The notes: generated by a model from the sequence alone, not told the origin. 64,000 nucleotides of DNA from Thiemannella venezuelensis (GCF_014203605.1 NZ_JACHJJ010000016.1:124001-188000); one strand, 5' to 3'; positions 1 to 9,508 are shown, counted from the first letter of the stretch. Made by a program: numbers and translations.

Positions 1-325
1 CGTCGTCGCCCTCGGCGATGGTGAGGTGCGCGGTCGCGCCGACCTCCTCGGCGAGCCGGCGCAGGGTGGGCAGCGCCCCCTCGCGGAGCAGGGGCTGCAC
101 GGCGCGCGCCAGGACGAGCACGCCGAAGCCGAGATGCGCCCGCCCCTCGCCGTCCCGGCGGACGAACCCTCCGTCCTGCAGGGTCGTGAGCAGCCGGTAG
201 ACCGCCGGACGGCTCAGCCCCAGCTCGGCCGCGAGCTCGGTGGGGGTGCGCCCCCGGTGGTCGTCGGCGAGCAGGCGGAGCAGGCGCAGGCCGCGCTCCA
301 GGGTCTGCGAGGACTCGGCCGCCAT
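1..325 (-). CDS. IclR-family transcriptional regulator (C-terminus cut by window edge)
   Basis: The visible 108 residues begin MAAESSQTLERGLRLL and contain the IclR winged helix: TPTELAAELGLSRPAVYRLL is the recognition region, followed by LQDGGFVRRDGEGRAHLGFG. The effector domain is outside the window. The start is set by GGAG nine bases upstream and by an in-frame stop just before it. The gene is divergent from the acyl-AMP ligase operon, and a 17-bp palindrome sits 28 bp upstream. It may therefore control itself and possibly the lipid locus; that role is inferred. Confidence 0.9.
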   Translation of the reverse strand, partial: MAAESSQTLERGLRLLRLLADDHRGRTPTELAAELGLSRPAVYRLLTTLQDGGFVRRDGEGRAHLGFGVLVLARAVQPLLREGALPTLRRLAEEVGATAHLTIAEGDD

Positions 326-352
326 CAGGACGTCTCCGGGGTCTGGCGCATG

Positions 353-369
353 TCCCCGATTATCGGGGA
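353..369. promoter_or_regulatory. 17-bp palindrome, probable IclR operator
   Basis: TCCCCGAT-T-ATCGGGGA is a perfect inverted repeat with one central base. It lies 28 bp upstream of the IclR start and 150 bp upstream of the acyl-AMP ligase start. IclR proteins commonly bind short palindromes near their own promoter, so autoregulation is the simplest reading. A second, looser inverted repeat (CCGGTTGT at 395-402, ACAACCGG at 420-427) lies nearer the ligase. Confidence 0.55.
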
Positions 370-518
370 TGGCGGGAGGCGGAGGTCTGACCGGCCGGTT
401 GTCGCTTGTCATGCCGGTAACAACCGGAGACGAGGAATGTGCAGGCGTTTGGCAAGAACTGCGCGGAATGCCTGCCGTAAGTTGCTAGGTCCCTGTACAC
501 CGGCGAGGGGACCCGAGC

Positions 519-2243
519 ATGAGCGAGCCGCTGATCCTCCGAGTCGCACGGTGGGCGAGGGAGATCCCGGACGCCCCGGCCTACACCTTCCTGGACTACG
601 CGGACTCCCCCGGCGGGACCCGGCGCACCCTCTCCTGGGCCGGGGCCGACCTGCGGGCGCGGGCGCTGGCCGTACGGCTGCGCGAGGTGGCGCGGCCCGG
701 GGAGCGGGCGGCGATCCTGGCGCCGCAGGGGCTGGAGTACGTGGTCGCCATGCTCGGCGCGATGTACGCGCGGGTGATCGCGGTGCCGCTGTTCGCCCCC
801 GACCTGCCCGGCCACGCCGACCGGCTGGTCCGGGCCTACGCCGACGCCGACCCGGTCTGCGTGCTCACCACGACGTCCGCGCTGGCGAGCGTCGAGACGT
901 TCATCGACGGGCGGCCCGCGCCCAGGCCCAAGGCGATCGTCACCCTCGACACGGTCTCCGACCTGCTGGCCGACGAGTGGGAGCCGGAACCGATCGGCCT
1001 GGGCGACCTGGCCTACCTGCAGTACACCTCCGGCTCCACCCGCGCCCCCGCCGGGGTCGAGATCGGCCACGGCAACGTCACCGCCAACGCCGAGCAGCTC
1101 TGGACCGCCTTCCGCGCCACGCCCCGCACGTCCACGGCGGCGCTCTGGCTGCCGCTCTTCCACGACATGGGCCTGATCGCGACGATCGCCGCGCCGATCG
1201 TCGGCGGCAACCACGCGGTGTTCATGGACCCGGTGGCGTTCGTCATGCACCCGGTCCGCTGGCTGCGCATGCTCAGCGAGTACGACGACGTGTTCACCGG
1301 CGGCCCCAACTTCGCCTACGAGTACACGGCGAGCCGGGTCACCGAGGCGGAGAAGGCCACGCTCGACCTGTCGGGGGTCGCGGTCATGCTCAACGGCGCC
1401 GAGCCGCTGCGGGGCAGCACGATCAACCGGTTCTCCGAGGCGTTCGCCGCGTGCGGGCTCCGCCCCGAGGCGCACACCCCCGGGTACGGCCTGGCCGAGG
1501 CGACCGTCTTCGTCACCGCGATGGACCGGGACCTGCCCGCGCGGGTGACCGTGTTCGACCGGGACGAGCTCACCGCCGGGCGGGCCGTACCGGTGGCGGA
1601 GCCGTACGGCGGGCGGGTCAGCGAGCTGGTCTCCTGCGGCGTGCCGACCGGCCAGGACGTGGTCGTCGCGGGGGAGGACGGCACGGCCAGGCCCGACGGG
1701 GAGGTCGGCGAGATCTGGGTGCGCGGGCCGAACGTGGCCCGGGCCTACTGGCGCGACGCGGAACGCACCGCCGAGACCTTCGGCAACGTGCTCGAAGGCG
1801 CGCAGGGGTCCTGGCTGCGCACCGGGGATCTGGGCGTGATCCACGGCGGCGAGCTCTACATCACCGGGCGGATCAAAGATCTGATCATCGTCGACGGGCG
1901 CAACCACTATCCACAGGATGTGGAGGTGACCGTGCAGGAGGCCGACGACGCCGTCCGCCGGGACCACGTGGCGGCGTTCGCGGAGCCGGGGGAGGAGACC
2001 GAGCGGCTGGTCGTGGTGGCCGAGCGCTCCCGCAGGGCCGAGGGGCGCGACCCGGCCGAGGTCGAGGCCAGGGTCAGGGCCGCCGTCGCGAAGAACCACG
2101 ACCTGCGCCTGCACGCGTTCCTGCTGGTCGAGGCGGGCGCCGTACCGCGGACGTCGAGCGGGAAGATCGCCCGGCGCGCGTGCGCGCAGGCGTACCTGGA
2201 CGGGGTCTTCTCGGCGGGGTCCGCAGAGGGTGCCGGAGCCTGA
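519..2243 (+). CDS. Fatty-acyl-AMP ligase (FadD32-like FAAL)
   Basis: This 574-residue member of the ANL superfamily would activate a fatty acid as acyl-AMP and load it on a carrier protein. Visible signatures are the P-loop YTSGSTRAPAG (about residue 170), the GEIWVRGPNVARAYW block, and the FAAL-type hinge segment KDLIIVDGRNHYPQDVE, which CoA ligases lack in this form. It is somewhat shorter than mycobacterial FadD32 (about 630 residues). Its stop overlaps the MmpL start by one base. With a PKS carrying an N-terminal ACP 10 kb away, the likely acceptor is that ACP, as FadD32 serves Pks13. The substrate chain length cannot be read from sequence. Confidence 0.93.
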   Translation: MSEPLILRVARWAREIPDAPAYTFLDYADSPGGTRRTLSWAGADLRARALAVRLREVARPGERAAILAPQGLEYVVAMLGAMYARVIAVPLFAPDLPGHADRLVRAYADADPVCVLTTTSALASVETFIDGRPAPRPKAIVTLDTVSDLLADEWEPEPIGLGDLAYLQYTSGSTRAPAGVEIGHGNVTANAEQLWTAFRATPRTSTAALWLPLFHDMGLIATIAAPIVGGNHAVFMDPVAFVMHPVRWLRMLSEYDDVFTGGPNFAYEYTASRVTEAEKATLDLSGVAVMLNGAEPLRGSTINRFSEAFAACGLRPEAHTPGYGLAEATVFVTAMDRDLPARVTVFDRDELTAGRAVPVAEPYGGRVSELVSCGVPTGQDVVVAGEDGTARPDGEVGEIWVRGPNVARAYWRDAERTAETFGNVLEGAQGSWLRTGDLGVIHGGELYITGRIKDLIIVDGRNHYPQDVEVTVQEADDAVRRDHVAAFAEPGEETERLVVVAERSRRAEGRDPAEVEARVRAAVAKNHDLRLHAFLLVEAGAVPRTSSGKIARRACAQAYLDGVFSAGSAEGAGA

Positions 2244-5200
2244 TGTTCGAGTCGCTTGGGCGGGCCGTCTACCGGGGACGATGGTCCCTGCTCGTGCTCG
2301 GGACGGTCTTCGCGGTCCTGGCCGGCTACTTCGGGCTGGGCCTGTTCGGCCGGATGTCGGACGGCGGGTTCGAGGACCCGGGGGCGGAGTCGACCTCGGC
2401 GGCGGAGTGGGGCCGCGAATGGTTCGGCGGCAGTTCGCCGGACGTGGTCGTGCTCTACAGCAACCCGGCGATCGACGCCGACGACGACCGGTTCAGGGAC
2501 ACCGTGCACGCGGCGCTGAAGGCGCTGCCGTCCGAGCACGTCGGCAAGCTCTCCACCTACTGGACGACCAACGCCTCCGAGCTCGTCTCCACCGACCGGC
2601 ACTCCACCTACGCGCTGGTCAGCCTGCGCGGCGGGGAGATCACCAAACGACACGGCTACGAGGCGATCGAGGACCGGCTCCGGCAGGCCCCCGCCGGATA
2701 CACGGTCCAGGTCGGCGGGCGCATCCCGCTGCTGCAGGACCTCAACACGCAGACCGGCCTCGACCTGCAGCAGGCCGAGGCGATCTCGATGCCGGTCCTG
2801 CTCGTCCTGCTCGTCCTGGTCTTCGGGAGCCTGGTCGCTGCCGGGCTCCCGCTCGTCGTCGGCCTGCTCGCGGTGATCGGCGCGCTCGCGCTGCTCCGGC
2901 TGCTCACCGAGGTCACCGACGTCTCGGTCTTCTCCCTGAACGTCGTCACGATGCTCGGCCTCGGCCTGGCCATCGACTACTCCCTCTTCGTGCTGAACGC
3001 CTTCCGCGAGGAGATGCGCCGGGGATCGCCGGTGGAGACGGCGGTCGTGCGGACCATGGCGACGGCCGGGCGCACGGTGGCCTTCTCCGGGCTGACCGTG
3101 GCGACCTCGCTCTGCGGGCTGCTGCTGTTCCCGCAGATGTTCCTGCGCTCGATCGGGCTGGGCGCGGCGGCGGTGGTGCTGGTCGCGATGGCGGCGGCGC
3201 TGGTCGTGCTCCCCGCGCTGCTGGCCGTGCTCGGCCCGAAGGTGGACGCGATCAGGATCGCGCCGGACTTCGGCGCACACCGGGGCGGCGGGACCTGGCA
3301 CGCCATCGCCTCCAGCGTGATGCGGCGCCCGGTGCTCTACCTGGTCGGCGTCAGCGTGCTGCTGCTCGCCCTGGCCGCGCCGTTCACGGGCGTGCGGTTC
3401 GGCAGCGTGGACCACCGGGTGCTGCCCGAGGGGTTCGAGAGCCGCCAGGTCGCCGAGCGCATCGACCGGGACTTCGCCAGGAACGCGATGGCTCCCATCG
3501 ACGTCATCGTGCTCGTCGAGCGCGACCTGGTCGGGCCGATGACCTCCGCGGCGCCGGGGGCGCTCACCTCGGAGGTCGGCGGGCGCATCGGCCCGATCGG
3601 GGCGGGCAACTCCGGGATCACCCCGGTCACCGAGGTCGGCCCGCTGGACGTCAAGCCCTTCGCGGACCGGCTGGAGCGGCTCGACCACGTCACCGGGGTC
3701 GACGTCACGGGCGTCTCGCAGAACAACGGCGCGGTACGGCTGGCGGTCCGCTACGACAAGGACCCGATGTCGGACGAGGCCCGCGCGCTGGTCCAGGAGA
3801 TCCGCGACCTCACCCGCGAGCCGAACTTCCGGGACGTCGTCGTCGGCGGCCCCACCGCCGCCCAGCTCGACCTGGAGGCCAGCCTCACCGCCACCCTCCC
3901 GTGGACCGCGCTCGTCGTCTGCCTGGTGATCGGCCTGCTGCTGTTCGCCGCGTTCGGCTCGATCCTGCTGCCGGTCAAGGCGATCCTGATGAACGTGCTC
4001 TCGCTGGGCGCCTCCTTCGGCGTGATCGTCTGGGCGTTCCAGGACGGGCACCTGGCGGACTTCCTCGGATTCACCCCGACCGGGAGCATCGAGGCGACCG
4101 TCACCGTGCTGATCCTGGCGGTGGTGTTCGGCCTCTCGATGGACTACGAGCTGTTCCTGCTCAGCAGGGTCCGGGCGGAGTGGCTGCGCAGCGGGGACAA
4201 CACCGTCGCGGTCGCGGTCGGCCTGGAGAAGACCGGCGGGGTGATCACCAGTGCCGCCCTGCTGCTGCTGGTGGTCATCGGTGCCTTCTCCACCGCCGGT
4301 ATCACGGTCGTGAAGATGCTCGGCGTCGGCATGTTCGTGGCCATCGTGGTCGACGCGACCCTGGTCAGGGCGCTGCTGGTGCCCGCGACGATGCGGCTGA
4401 TGGGCAACGCCAACTGGTGGCTCCCGGACGCGCTGAAGGGCTTCCACCGGCGGATCGAGATCCGCGAGCGCGAGCTGATCCCCATCGGGGAACTGCCCGC
4501 CGGCGGCACCCACGTGACGGTGGAGCGCGAGAGCGCCCCCGCCCCCGGCGCGCACCGCGCCTCCCGCCGGCTGGGGAGATCGGCGCCCACCCCGCAGCTC
4601 CCGGCCGGAACCCCGCAGCTCTCCCCGGCTCCGGCCCGTCCCATCCCGCCCGCTCCGCAGGTTCCGGCTCCGGCCCGCTCCGCCCCGCCGGCCCCCGCCG
4701 GGCATCCGGAGATTCCGGACCGCCCCCGGCATCCGGAGACCCCGCAGGCTCCCGCCGCGGAACCGCCCCGTCCGGCCACAGGAGCGCCGGTCCGCGTGAT
4801 CCGGACCACCCCGGACGGCACCGGCCGGCAGTGGATCGAGGGACCGTGGACCGAGGGACCGGCCCCGGCCGGCGGCGCGCCCGCCGTTCCTCCGCCCGCC
4901 GGCCCCCCGGCCGTGAACGGTGCGCCCTTCCCGCCGGCCGCCGCGAACGGCACGGCCGCCCCGCCGGTCACCGGTGCTCCCGCCGCGGACGGCACGGCCG
5001 CCGGACCCGCCGCGAACGGCACGGGCGTTCCTCCGGCCGCCGGGCCTTCTCCCGCGAACGGCGTCGGCGCTCCGGCCGCCGGGCCTTCTCCCGCGAACGG
5101 CGTCGGCGCTCCGGCCGCCGGCCCCTTCGCGGCCGGCGGCGTGCCCGCTCCCTCCGCTCTCCGCCCCTTCACGCCCGACGGCGTGTCCGCCCCTCCGGCC

Positions 5201-6565
5201 GCCGGGCCTTCTCCCGCGAACGGCGCCGCCGCTCCTCCTGCGGCGGGCGGCGGTCTCACACCGCCCCCCGGGGACGGGGACCCGTCCCCGGCGCAGTCCT
5301 CACGCCAGCACCGGTCGAACCCCTACCCCCGCCCCCCGCTGGACTTCTCGCACCCGGCCCCTCCCGCCTCGGGTCCCCCGCCCTCACCGGAACCCGCACC
5401 CGGGCCACGGCAGGAGCCCGCCGCACCGGCGGACCGCCAGGGTCCGCCGCGCAAGCGCAAGAAGGTGATCAAGCCGAATCTGAACGGTCCCGGCTGGCAC
5501 TGGGCCGAGGAGGACGAGGACCCCCTCCCGCCGCCGCCCCTCCCGGCGGGGCAGAACCCTGTACGGCCTGCCCCGCAGGCTCCCCGGACCCCGGCTCCCG
5601 GGCCCCTCCCGCCCCCGCTCCCGCCGTCTCCCCAGCCGCCCCCGGCTCCCGCCCACCTCGCCGAACCGGTACCGCAGTCCCCTTCCACGCCGCCGGCGCG
5701 GCCGGTGCCCCCGGCGGGGCCGGATCCCATGCCCGCGGCGCCCCCGGTTCCTCCCGCGCAGACGGTCCACCCGGATCCGGTGTCCGCACCTTCACTGCAG
5801 GATCCGGCTCCCTCCGCTCGGCCGGACGCCGGTCGGCCCGCCCTTCCTCCTCTCCAACCGGCCGCGGGCCGCCCCGTGCCGCCGTCTCCCGTGCCGCCGT
5901 CTCCCGTGCCGCCGTCTCCTGTCCCACTGCCTCCCGTGCCGCCCGCTCCGCAACCGTCCCGGCGTCCGGCCCCGTCGCAGACGTCCCCCCGTGACCCCGG
6001 GCCGGACACCGAGGAGACGCGTCACGCGCGGCGGGCCCCGGTGGTCAGCAGCCACCTCATCGACCAGCTGGAGCCGCCGGTACGGCGTCAGGACAGCCGG
6101 CCGATCGTGCCGATCGGGGAACACCCGGACCCCGCCACGGAGCCGATCGAGGCGGTGGCGGACGCGCCCCAGGTCATCGCGCCCCAGGTCATCGCGCCCC
6201 AGGTCATCGCGCCCCAGGTCATCGCGCCCCAGGTCATCGCGCCCCAGGTCATCGTGCCGCCGATCGCGATGCCGCCGATCGTCGCGTCCCCGCCCGTCCC
6301 GCCACCGCCCGTCCCGCCGCCGGCCGGATCGGCCCCGCACCGGGAACCCGTGCAGGCCGTACCGGCACCCGTGACGCAGGCGCAGGCCGTACCGCGGCCG
6401 GAACCCGTACGCCCGCCCGAGCCCGAGCCGGTTCCGGCACCCGCCGCGCCGCGGCCGGAACCGGAGCGGGCCGGGGGCTGGGTGGCCGTCGAACGGCGGA
6501 CCACCCGTGTCGTACGGCCCAGGCCGGACGGGGCCGGGTGGATGTGGGTGGAGGTGGAGGAATGA
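2243..6565 (+). CDS. MmpL/RND lipid exporter with long Pro-rich C-terminal tail
   Basis: The protein has 1440 residues. The first 735 or so form a complete MmpL-type RND transporter: an N-terminal helix, periplasmic domain, helix bundle (GLGLAIDYSLFVLNAFREE), second periplasmic domain and second bundle (VFGLSMDYELFLLSRVRAEW). The two Asp-Tyr pairs in the bundles are the expected proton-relay positions. The remaining 700 residues are cytoplasmic, Pro/Ala-rich and repetitive, with six perfect APQVI repeats and three spaced Trp motifs. MmpL proteins export cell-envelope lipids such as trehalose monomycolate, so this is the probable exporter of the locus product. The ATG overlaps the ligase stop by one base and its own stop overlaps the MFS start by four, implying translational coupling. 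Confidence 0.93.
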   Translation: MFESLGRAVYRGRWSLLVLGTVFAVLAGYFGLGLFGRMSDGGFEDPGAESTSAAEWGREWFGGSSPDVVVLYSNPAIDADDDRFRDTVHAALKALPSEHVGKLSTYWTTNASELVSTDRHSTYALVSLRGGEITKRHGYEAIEDRLRQAPAGYTVQVGGRIPLLQDLNTQTGLDLQQAEAISMPVLLVLLVLVFGSLVAAGLPLVVGLLAVIGALALLRLLTEVTDVSVFSLNVVTMLGLGLAIDYSLFVLNAFREEMRRGSPVETAVVRTMATAGRTVAFSGLTVATSLCGLLLFPQMFLRSIGLGAAAVVLVAMAAALVVLPALLAVLGPKVDAIRIAPDFGAHRGGGTWHAIASSVMRRPVLYLVGVSVLLLALAAPFTGVRFGSVDHRVLPEGFESRQVAERIDRDFARNAMAPIDVIVLVERDLVGPMTSAAPGALTSEVGGRIGPIGAGNSGITPVTEVGPLDVKPFADRLERLDHVTGVDVTGVSQNNGAVRLAVRYDKDPMSDEARALVQEIRDLTREPNFRDVVVGGPTAAQLDLEASLTATLPWTALVVCLVIGLLLFAAFGSILLPVKAILMNVLSLGASFGVIVWAFQDGHLADFLGFTPTGSIEATVTVLILAVVFGLSMDYELFLLSRVRAEWLRSGDNTVAVAVGLEKTGGVITSAALLLLVVIGAFSTAGITVVKMLGVGMFVAIVVDATLVRALLVPATMRLMGNANWWLPDALKGFHRRIEIRERELIPIGELPAGGTHVTVERESAPAPGAHRASRRLGRSAPTPQLPAGTPQLSPAPARPIPPAPQVPAPARSAPPAPAGHPEIPDRPRHPETPQAPAAEPPRPATGAPVRVIRTTPDGTGRQWIEGPWTEGPAPAGGAPAVPPPAGPPAVNGAPFPPAAANGTAAPPVTGAPAADGTAAGPAANGTGVPPAAGPSPANGVGAPAAGPSPANGVGAPAAGPFAAGGVPAPSALRPFTPDGVSAPPAAGPSPANGAAAPPAAGGGLTPPPGDGDPSPAQSSRQHRSNPYPRPPLDFSHPAPPASGPPPSPEPAPGPRQEPAAPADRQGPPRKRKKVIKPNLNGPGWHWAEEDEDPLPPPPLPAGQNPVRPAPQAPRTPAPGPLPPPLPPSPQPPPAPAHLAEPVPQSPSTPPARPVPPAGPDPMPAAPPVPPAQTVHPDPVSAPSLQDPAPSARPDAGRPALPPLQPAAGRPVPPSPVPPSPVPPSPVPLPPVPPAPQPSRRPAPSQTSPRDPGPDTEETRHARRAPVVSSHLIDQLEPPVRRQDSRPIVPIGEHPDPATEPIEAVADAPQVIAPQVIAPQVIAPQVIAPQVIAPQVIVPPIAMPPIVASPPVPPPPVPPPAGSAPHREPVQAVPAPVTQAQAVPRPEPVRPPEPEPVPAPAAPRPEPERAGGWVAVERRTTRVVRPRPDGAGWMWVEVEE
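5039..5115 (+). repeat. Direct repeat of about 39 bp in the MmpL tail
   Basis: Two consecutive units encode AAGPSPANGVGAP, and a third partial copy encoding AAGPSPANGAAAP follows near 5200. They are in frame and expand the Pro-rich tail, as expected of replication slippage in low-complexity coding sequence. Confidence 0.75.
6164..6253 (+). repeat. Six perfect 15-bp tandem repeats in the MmpL tail
   Basis: The unit GCGCCCCAGGTCATC encodes APQVI and is repeated six times without a single difference, so the array is recent or homogenised. A multiple-of-three unit keeps the frame. Copy number probably varies between strains. Confidence 0.95.
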
Positions 6566-8031
6566 GCGAGCTCGCCGCGCGGCCTGCCGGGAAGGCCGGT
6601 GCCGGGCCGGCCGAGGACCGGGCGGGTGCCGGGGTCCCCGGCGAGACACGGGACGCCGGCACGCTCCGGGCCGCCGGGTCCGCGGCCGCGGACCGGGTCA
6701 GGCCCGAGCGGCGGGGTCTGCTGCTGGTGGTCGTCGGGCTGGCCGGGTTCGTGACGACCCTCGACAACACGGTCGTCACGGTCGCGCTGCCCACGATCCA
6801 GGCGGAGCTGCGCGCCTCGCTGGCCGCGCTCGAATGGGTCGTCACCGGATACGTCCTCACCTTCGCCGGGCTGATGCTCGCCGGGGGCCGCCTGGCCGAC
6901 GTCTACGGCCGCCGCCGGGTCCTCGTCGCCGGGCTCGCGGTCTTCACCGCCGCCTCCCTCGCCGCCGGGCTGGCGGCCTCGGCCGGGACGCTGGTCGCGG
7001 CCCGCCTGGTCCAGGGGGCCGGCGCCGCGCTGATCCTGCCGGCGATGCTGGCCGTGGTCTCCGTCGGCGGTGACGACCGCCGCCGCTCGGTCGGCGTCGC
7101 CGTCTGGATGGCCTCCGGCGCGGGCGCGCTCGCGCTCGGCCCGGTCGTCGGCGGCTACCTCACCCAGCACGCCCACTGGAGCTGGGTCTTCCTGATCAAC
7201 GTCCCCCTCGGCGTCCTGGTGATCGCCCTGGCGGCCGCCGCCGTGCCCGAGTCCCGTGACGAGGCCGCCGCGCGGGTGGACGTCCCGGGCGTGGCCGCCT
7301 CGGTCGTCGTGCTCTCGGCGGGCACGTTCGGGCTGACCTTCGGAGCCGAGCTGGGCTGGTCCTCGCCGGTGATCGCGACCGCGCTGGCGGTGGCCGCGGT
7401 CGCGGCGGCCGTCTTCGTCGCCGTGGAGCGACTGGGCCGGGACCCGATGGTCGATCTGGCGCTGTTCCGGGCGCGGGCGTTCACCGGAGGAGTGATCGCC
7501 CAGGTGCTCTGGGGGCTCGGCGTCAACGGGGTGTTCTTCTTCACGGCGCTGTTCCTCCAGGGCGTCCTCGGCTTCAGCCCGACGGCCTCGGGTCTGGCCT
7601 TCGTGCCGCTGGCCCTGCTCGTGGTCGTGGTCACACCGCTGGTCCCGGCCGTGGAGGGCCGGCTGGGCGCGGGCCGTACGGTCGCGGCCGGGCTGGTGCT
7701 GGTCGCGGCGGGCATGGTCGCGGTGGCGTTCCTGCGGCCGGGGGACGGCTGGGCCGAGCTGCTGCCCGCGGTGTGCGTGATCGGGATCGGCTCGGCGCTG
7801 ACCATGCCGCTGGGCTCGGCGGTGCTGGGCGCGGTCCCGGAGGCGCGGGCGGGCGTGGCGGGCGGCGTGTTCAGCGTCGCGCGCGAGGTGTCCGGGCTGT
7901 TCGGCATCGCGGTCATCGGAGTGATCGTCAACGGTTCGGCGAGCTTCACCGCCGGGTACTCCACCGGCCTGCTCACCGCCGCCGGGCTCGTCGCCGCGGG
8001 CGCCGCGGTCAGCCTGGTGACCCTCCGGTGA
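6562..8031 (+). CDS. DHA2-type MFS exporter (14 TM)
   Basis: This 489-residue drug:H+ antiporter-like permease of the EmrB/QacA group has a hydrophilic N-terminus of about 50 residues. TM1 ends in the family motif LDNTVVTVALPTI, followed by the motif A region GRLADVYGRRRVLVAG. I chose the ATG at 6562 over one eight codons earlier because GGTGGAGGA lies just before it and it overlaps the MmpL stop (ATGA). Within this operon it probably exports a pathway product or precursor, although such pumps are often promiscuous. Confidence 0.9.
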   Translation: MSELAARPAGKAGAGPAEDRAGAGVPGETRDAGTLRAAGSAAADRVRPERRGLLLVVVGLAGFVTTLDNTVVTVALPTIQAELRASLAALEWVVTGYVLTFAGLMLAGGRLADVYGRRRVLVAGLAVFTAASLAAGLAASAGTLVAARLVQGAGAALILPAMLAVVSVGGDDRRRSVGVAVWMASGAGALALGPVVGGYLTQHAHWSWVFLINVPLGVLVIALAAAAVPESRDEAAARVDVPGVAASVVVLSAGTFGLTFGAELGWSSPVIATALAVAAVAAAVFVAVERLGRDPMVDLALFRARAFTGGVIAQVLWGLGVNGVFFFTALFLQGVLGFSPTASGLAFVPLALLVVVVTPLVPAVEGRLGAGRTVAAGLVLVAAGMVAVAFLRPGDGWAELLPAVCVIGIGSALTMPLGSAVLGAVPEARAGVAGGVFSVAREVSGLFGIAVIGVIVNGSASFTAGYSTGLLTAAGLVAAGAAVSLVTLR

Positions 8032-9323
8032 GGGTCGCGATCCTGGCGTTCGGCTCGCGGGGGGACACCCAGCCCTGCGTGGCGCTCGGCGCCGGGCTCG
8101 TGGCGCGCGGCCACCGGGTGGCGGTCGTCGCGGCGGGGCGGTACGGCGGGCTGGTCGAGGAGGCCGGCCGGTACGGCGCGGCGGCGGGGGGGACCGGCCG
8201 CCCGGCCACGCGGGGCACGCTGGAGTTCAGCCCGATCGGCGTGGACCCGCTGCGGATCGTGGAGTCCGAGGAGGGCCAGGCGTGGCTGCGCAGCGGGCCC
8301 GCCGGGTTCGTCCGGGGCTTCCGCCGGATCGTGGAGCCCCTCGCCGAACGGCTCGTCACCGAGGTGGACGCGGCCTGCGCGGACGCCGACCTGGTGCTCT
8401 CCCCGGCGCTGGGCGGGTTCGGGCACCACCTCTCCGAGCGGTACGGCATGCCGTACGCGCTCCTGCACTTCCAGCCGAGCGAGCCCACCCGGGCCTTCCC
8501 CAACCCGCTGGTCCCCCTCCGCACGCTGGGCCCCTGGGGCAACCGGGCCAGCTACGCGCTCGTCGAGGGGGTGAGCGGGCTGCTGCTCGGCCGGATGGTC
8601 GACCGCCTGCGCGGGCGGGTGCTCGAACTCGGCCCCATGCGGGGCGGGATGTTCCGGCGGGCGCGGGCCGACCGGGTGCCGGTGCTGTGCGGGGTGAGCC
8701 CCTCGGTCGTGACCCGCCCGGCGGACTGGCCGGGCCACGTGCACCTGACCGGCTACTGGGGACTGGACCGCCGGTGGAGCCCGCCGACGGAGCTGGAGGC
8801 GTTCCTGGAGGCCGGGCCGCCCCCGGTGTACGTGGGCTTCGGCAGCATGGTCCCCGCCGACCCGGCCGCGACCGCCAGGACGGTGGTGGCGGCGCTGCGC
8901 GCGGCGGGGGTGCGCGGCGTGCTCCAGGGCCTGCCGTACGGCGGGACGGACGGCCCGCCCGGGAGCGGCGGGGCGGACGACATGTTCGTGATCGGCGACG
9001 CGGACCACGCGTGGCTGTTCCCCCGGACCGCGGCCGTGGTGCACCACGGGGGCGCGGGGACGACGGGGACCGCCCTGCGGGCCGGGGTGCCGGGGGTGGT
9101 CTGCCCGTTCTTCTCCGACCAGCCGTTCTGGGGCGCCCGGGTGGCCGCGCTGGGCGCCGGGCCCGCGCCGCTGCCGGTGCGGCGGCTCACGGCGGAGGAC
9201 CTGGCCGGGCGGGTGGCGCAGGCCGTACGGGACTCCGGGATGCGGGCGGCGGCGGCGCGGCTGGGCGAGCGGCTCCGGGCCGAGGACGGCGTGGCACGGG
9301 CCTGCGAGGTACTGGGAGTCTGA
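8028..9323 (+). CDS. GT1-family glycosyltransferase (UGT/Gtf type)
   Basis: The 431-residue protein has a GT-B fold. The N-terminus (VAILAFGSRGDTQPCVALGAGL) matches sterol glucosyltransferases and the glycopeptidolipid and antibiotic Gtf enzymes. The C-terminal donor-site motif HHGGAGTTGTALRAGVP is intact, with FFSDQPFWGARV after it. The GTG start overlaps the MFS stop, so the gene is the fourth of a coupled operon. The likely job is to transfer a nucleotide-sugar hexose to a lipid hydroxyl or carboxyl made by the neighbouring PKS. The sugar and acceptor are unknown. Confidence 0.9.
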   Translation: MRVAILAFGSRGDTQPCVALGAGLVARGHRVAVVAAGRYGGLVEEAGRYGAAAGGTGRPATRGTLEFSPIGVDPLRIVESEEGQAWLRSGPAGFVRGFRRIVEPLAERLVTEVDAACADADLVLSPALGGFGHHLSERYGMPYALLHFQPSEPTRAFPNPLVPLRTLGPWGNRASYALVEGVSGLLLGRMVDRLRGRVLELGPMRGGMFRRARADRVPVLCGVSPSVVTRPADWPGHVHLTGYWGLDRRWSPPTELEAFLEAGPPPVYVGFGSMVPADPAATARTVVAALRAAGVRGVLQGLPYGGTDGPPGSGGADDMFVIGDADHAWLFPRTAAVVHHGGAGTTGTALRAGVPGVVCPFFSDQPFWGARVAALGAGPAPLPVRRLTAEDLAGRVAQAVRDSGMRAAAARLGERLRAEDGVARACEVLGV

Positions 9324-9508
9324 GCGCCGGGCCGGATCCCGGACGCGGGCCGGGGAGCCCGGCGGGGTCCGCGCGGACCGCTCTCCGGAGGCCGGGGCCG
9401 GGGTTCCGGGAGTCTGATGATTTTCCTGACCGGGCCTGTTCGGAGGGTTGCGATCTAGGTAAGGTCAAGACGGTTGTTTCGGCCGCCTTTACCGGGAAGT
9501 TCCAGGAC

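Noticed and set aside
1907-4732. Leftward 941-codon frame
   Set aside because: Antisense to the ligase and MmpL genes; composition is Arg/Gly/Asp/His-biased, as expected of shadow frames.
26-6565. A single rightward open frame of 2179 codons
   Set aside because: It is a high-GC artefact: the frame is open upstream of the real MmpL start (2243) and passes through the acyl-AMP ligase in another frame.
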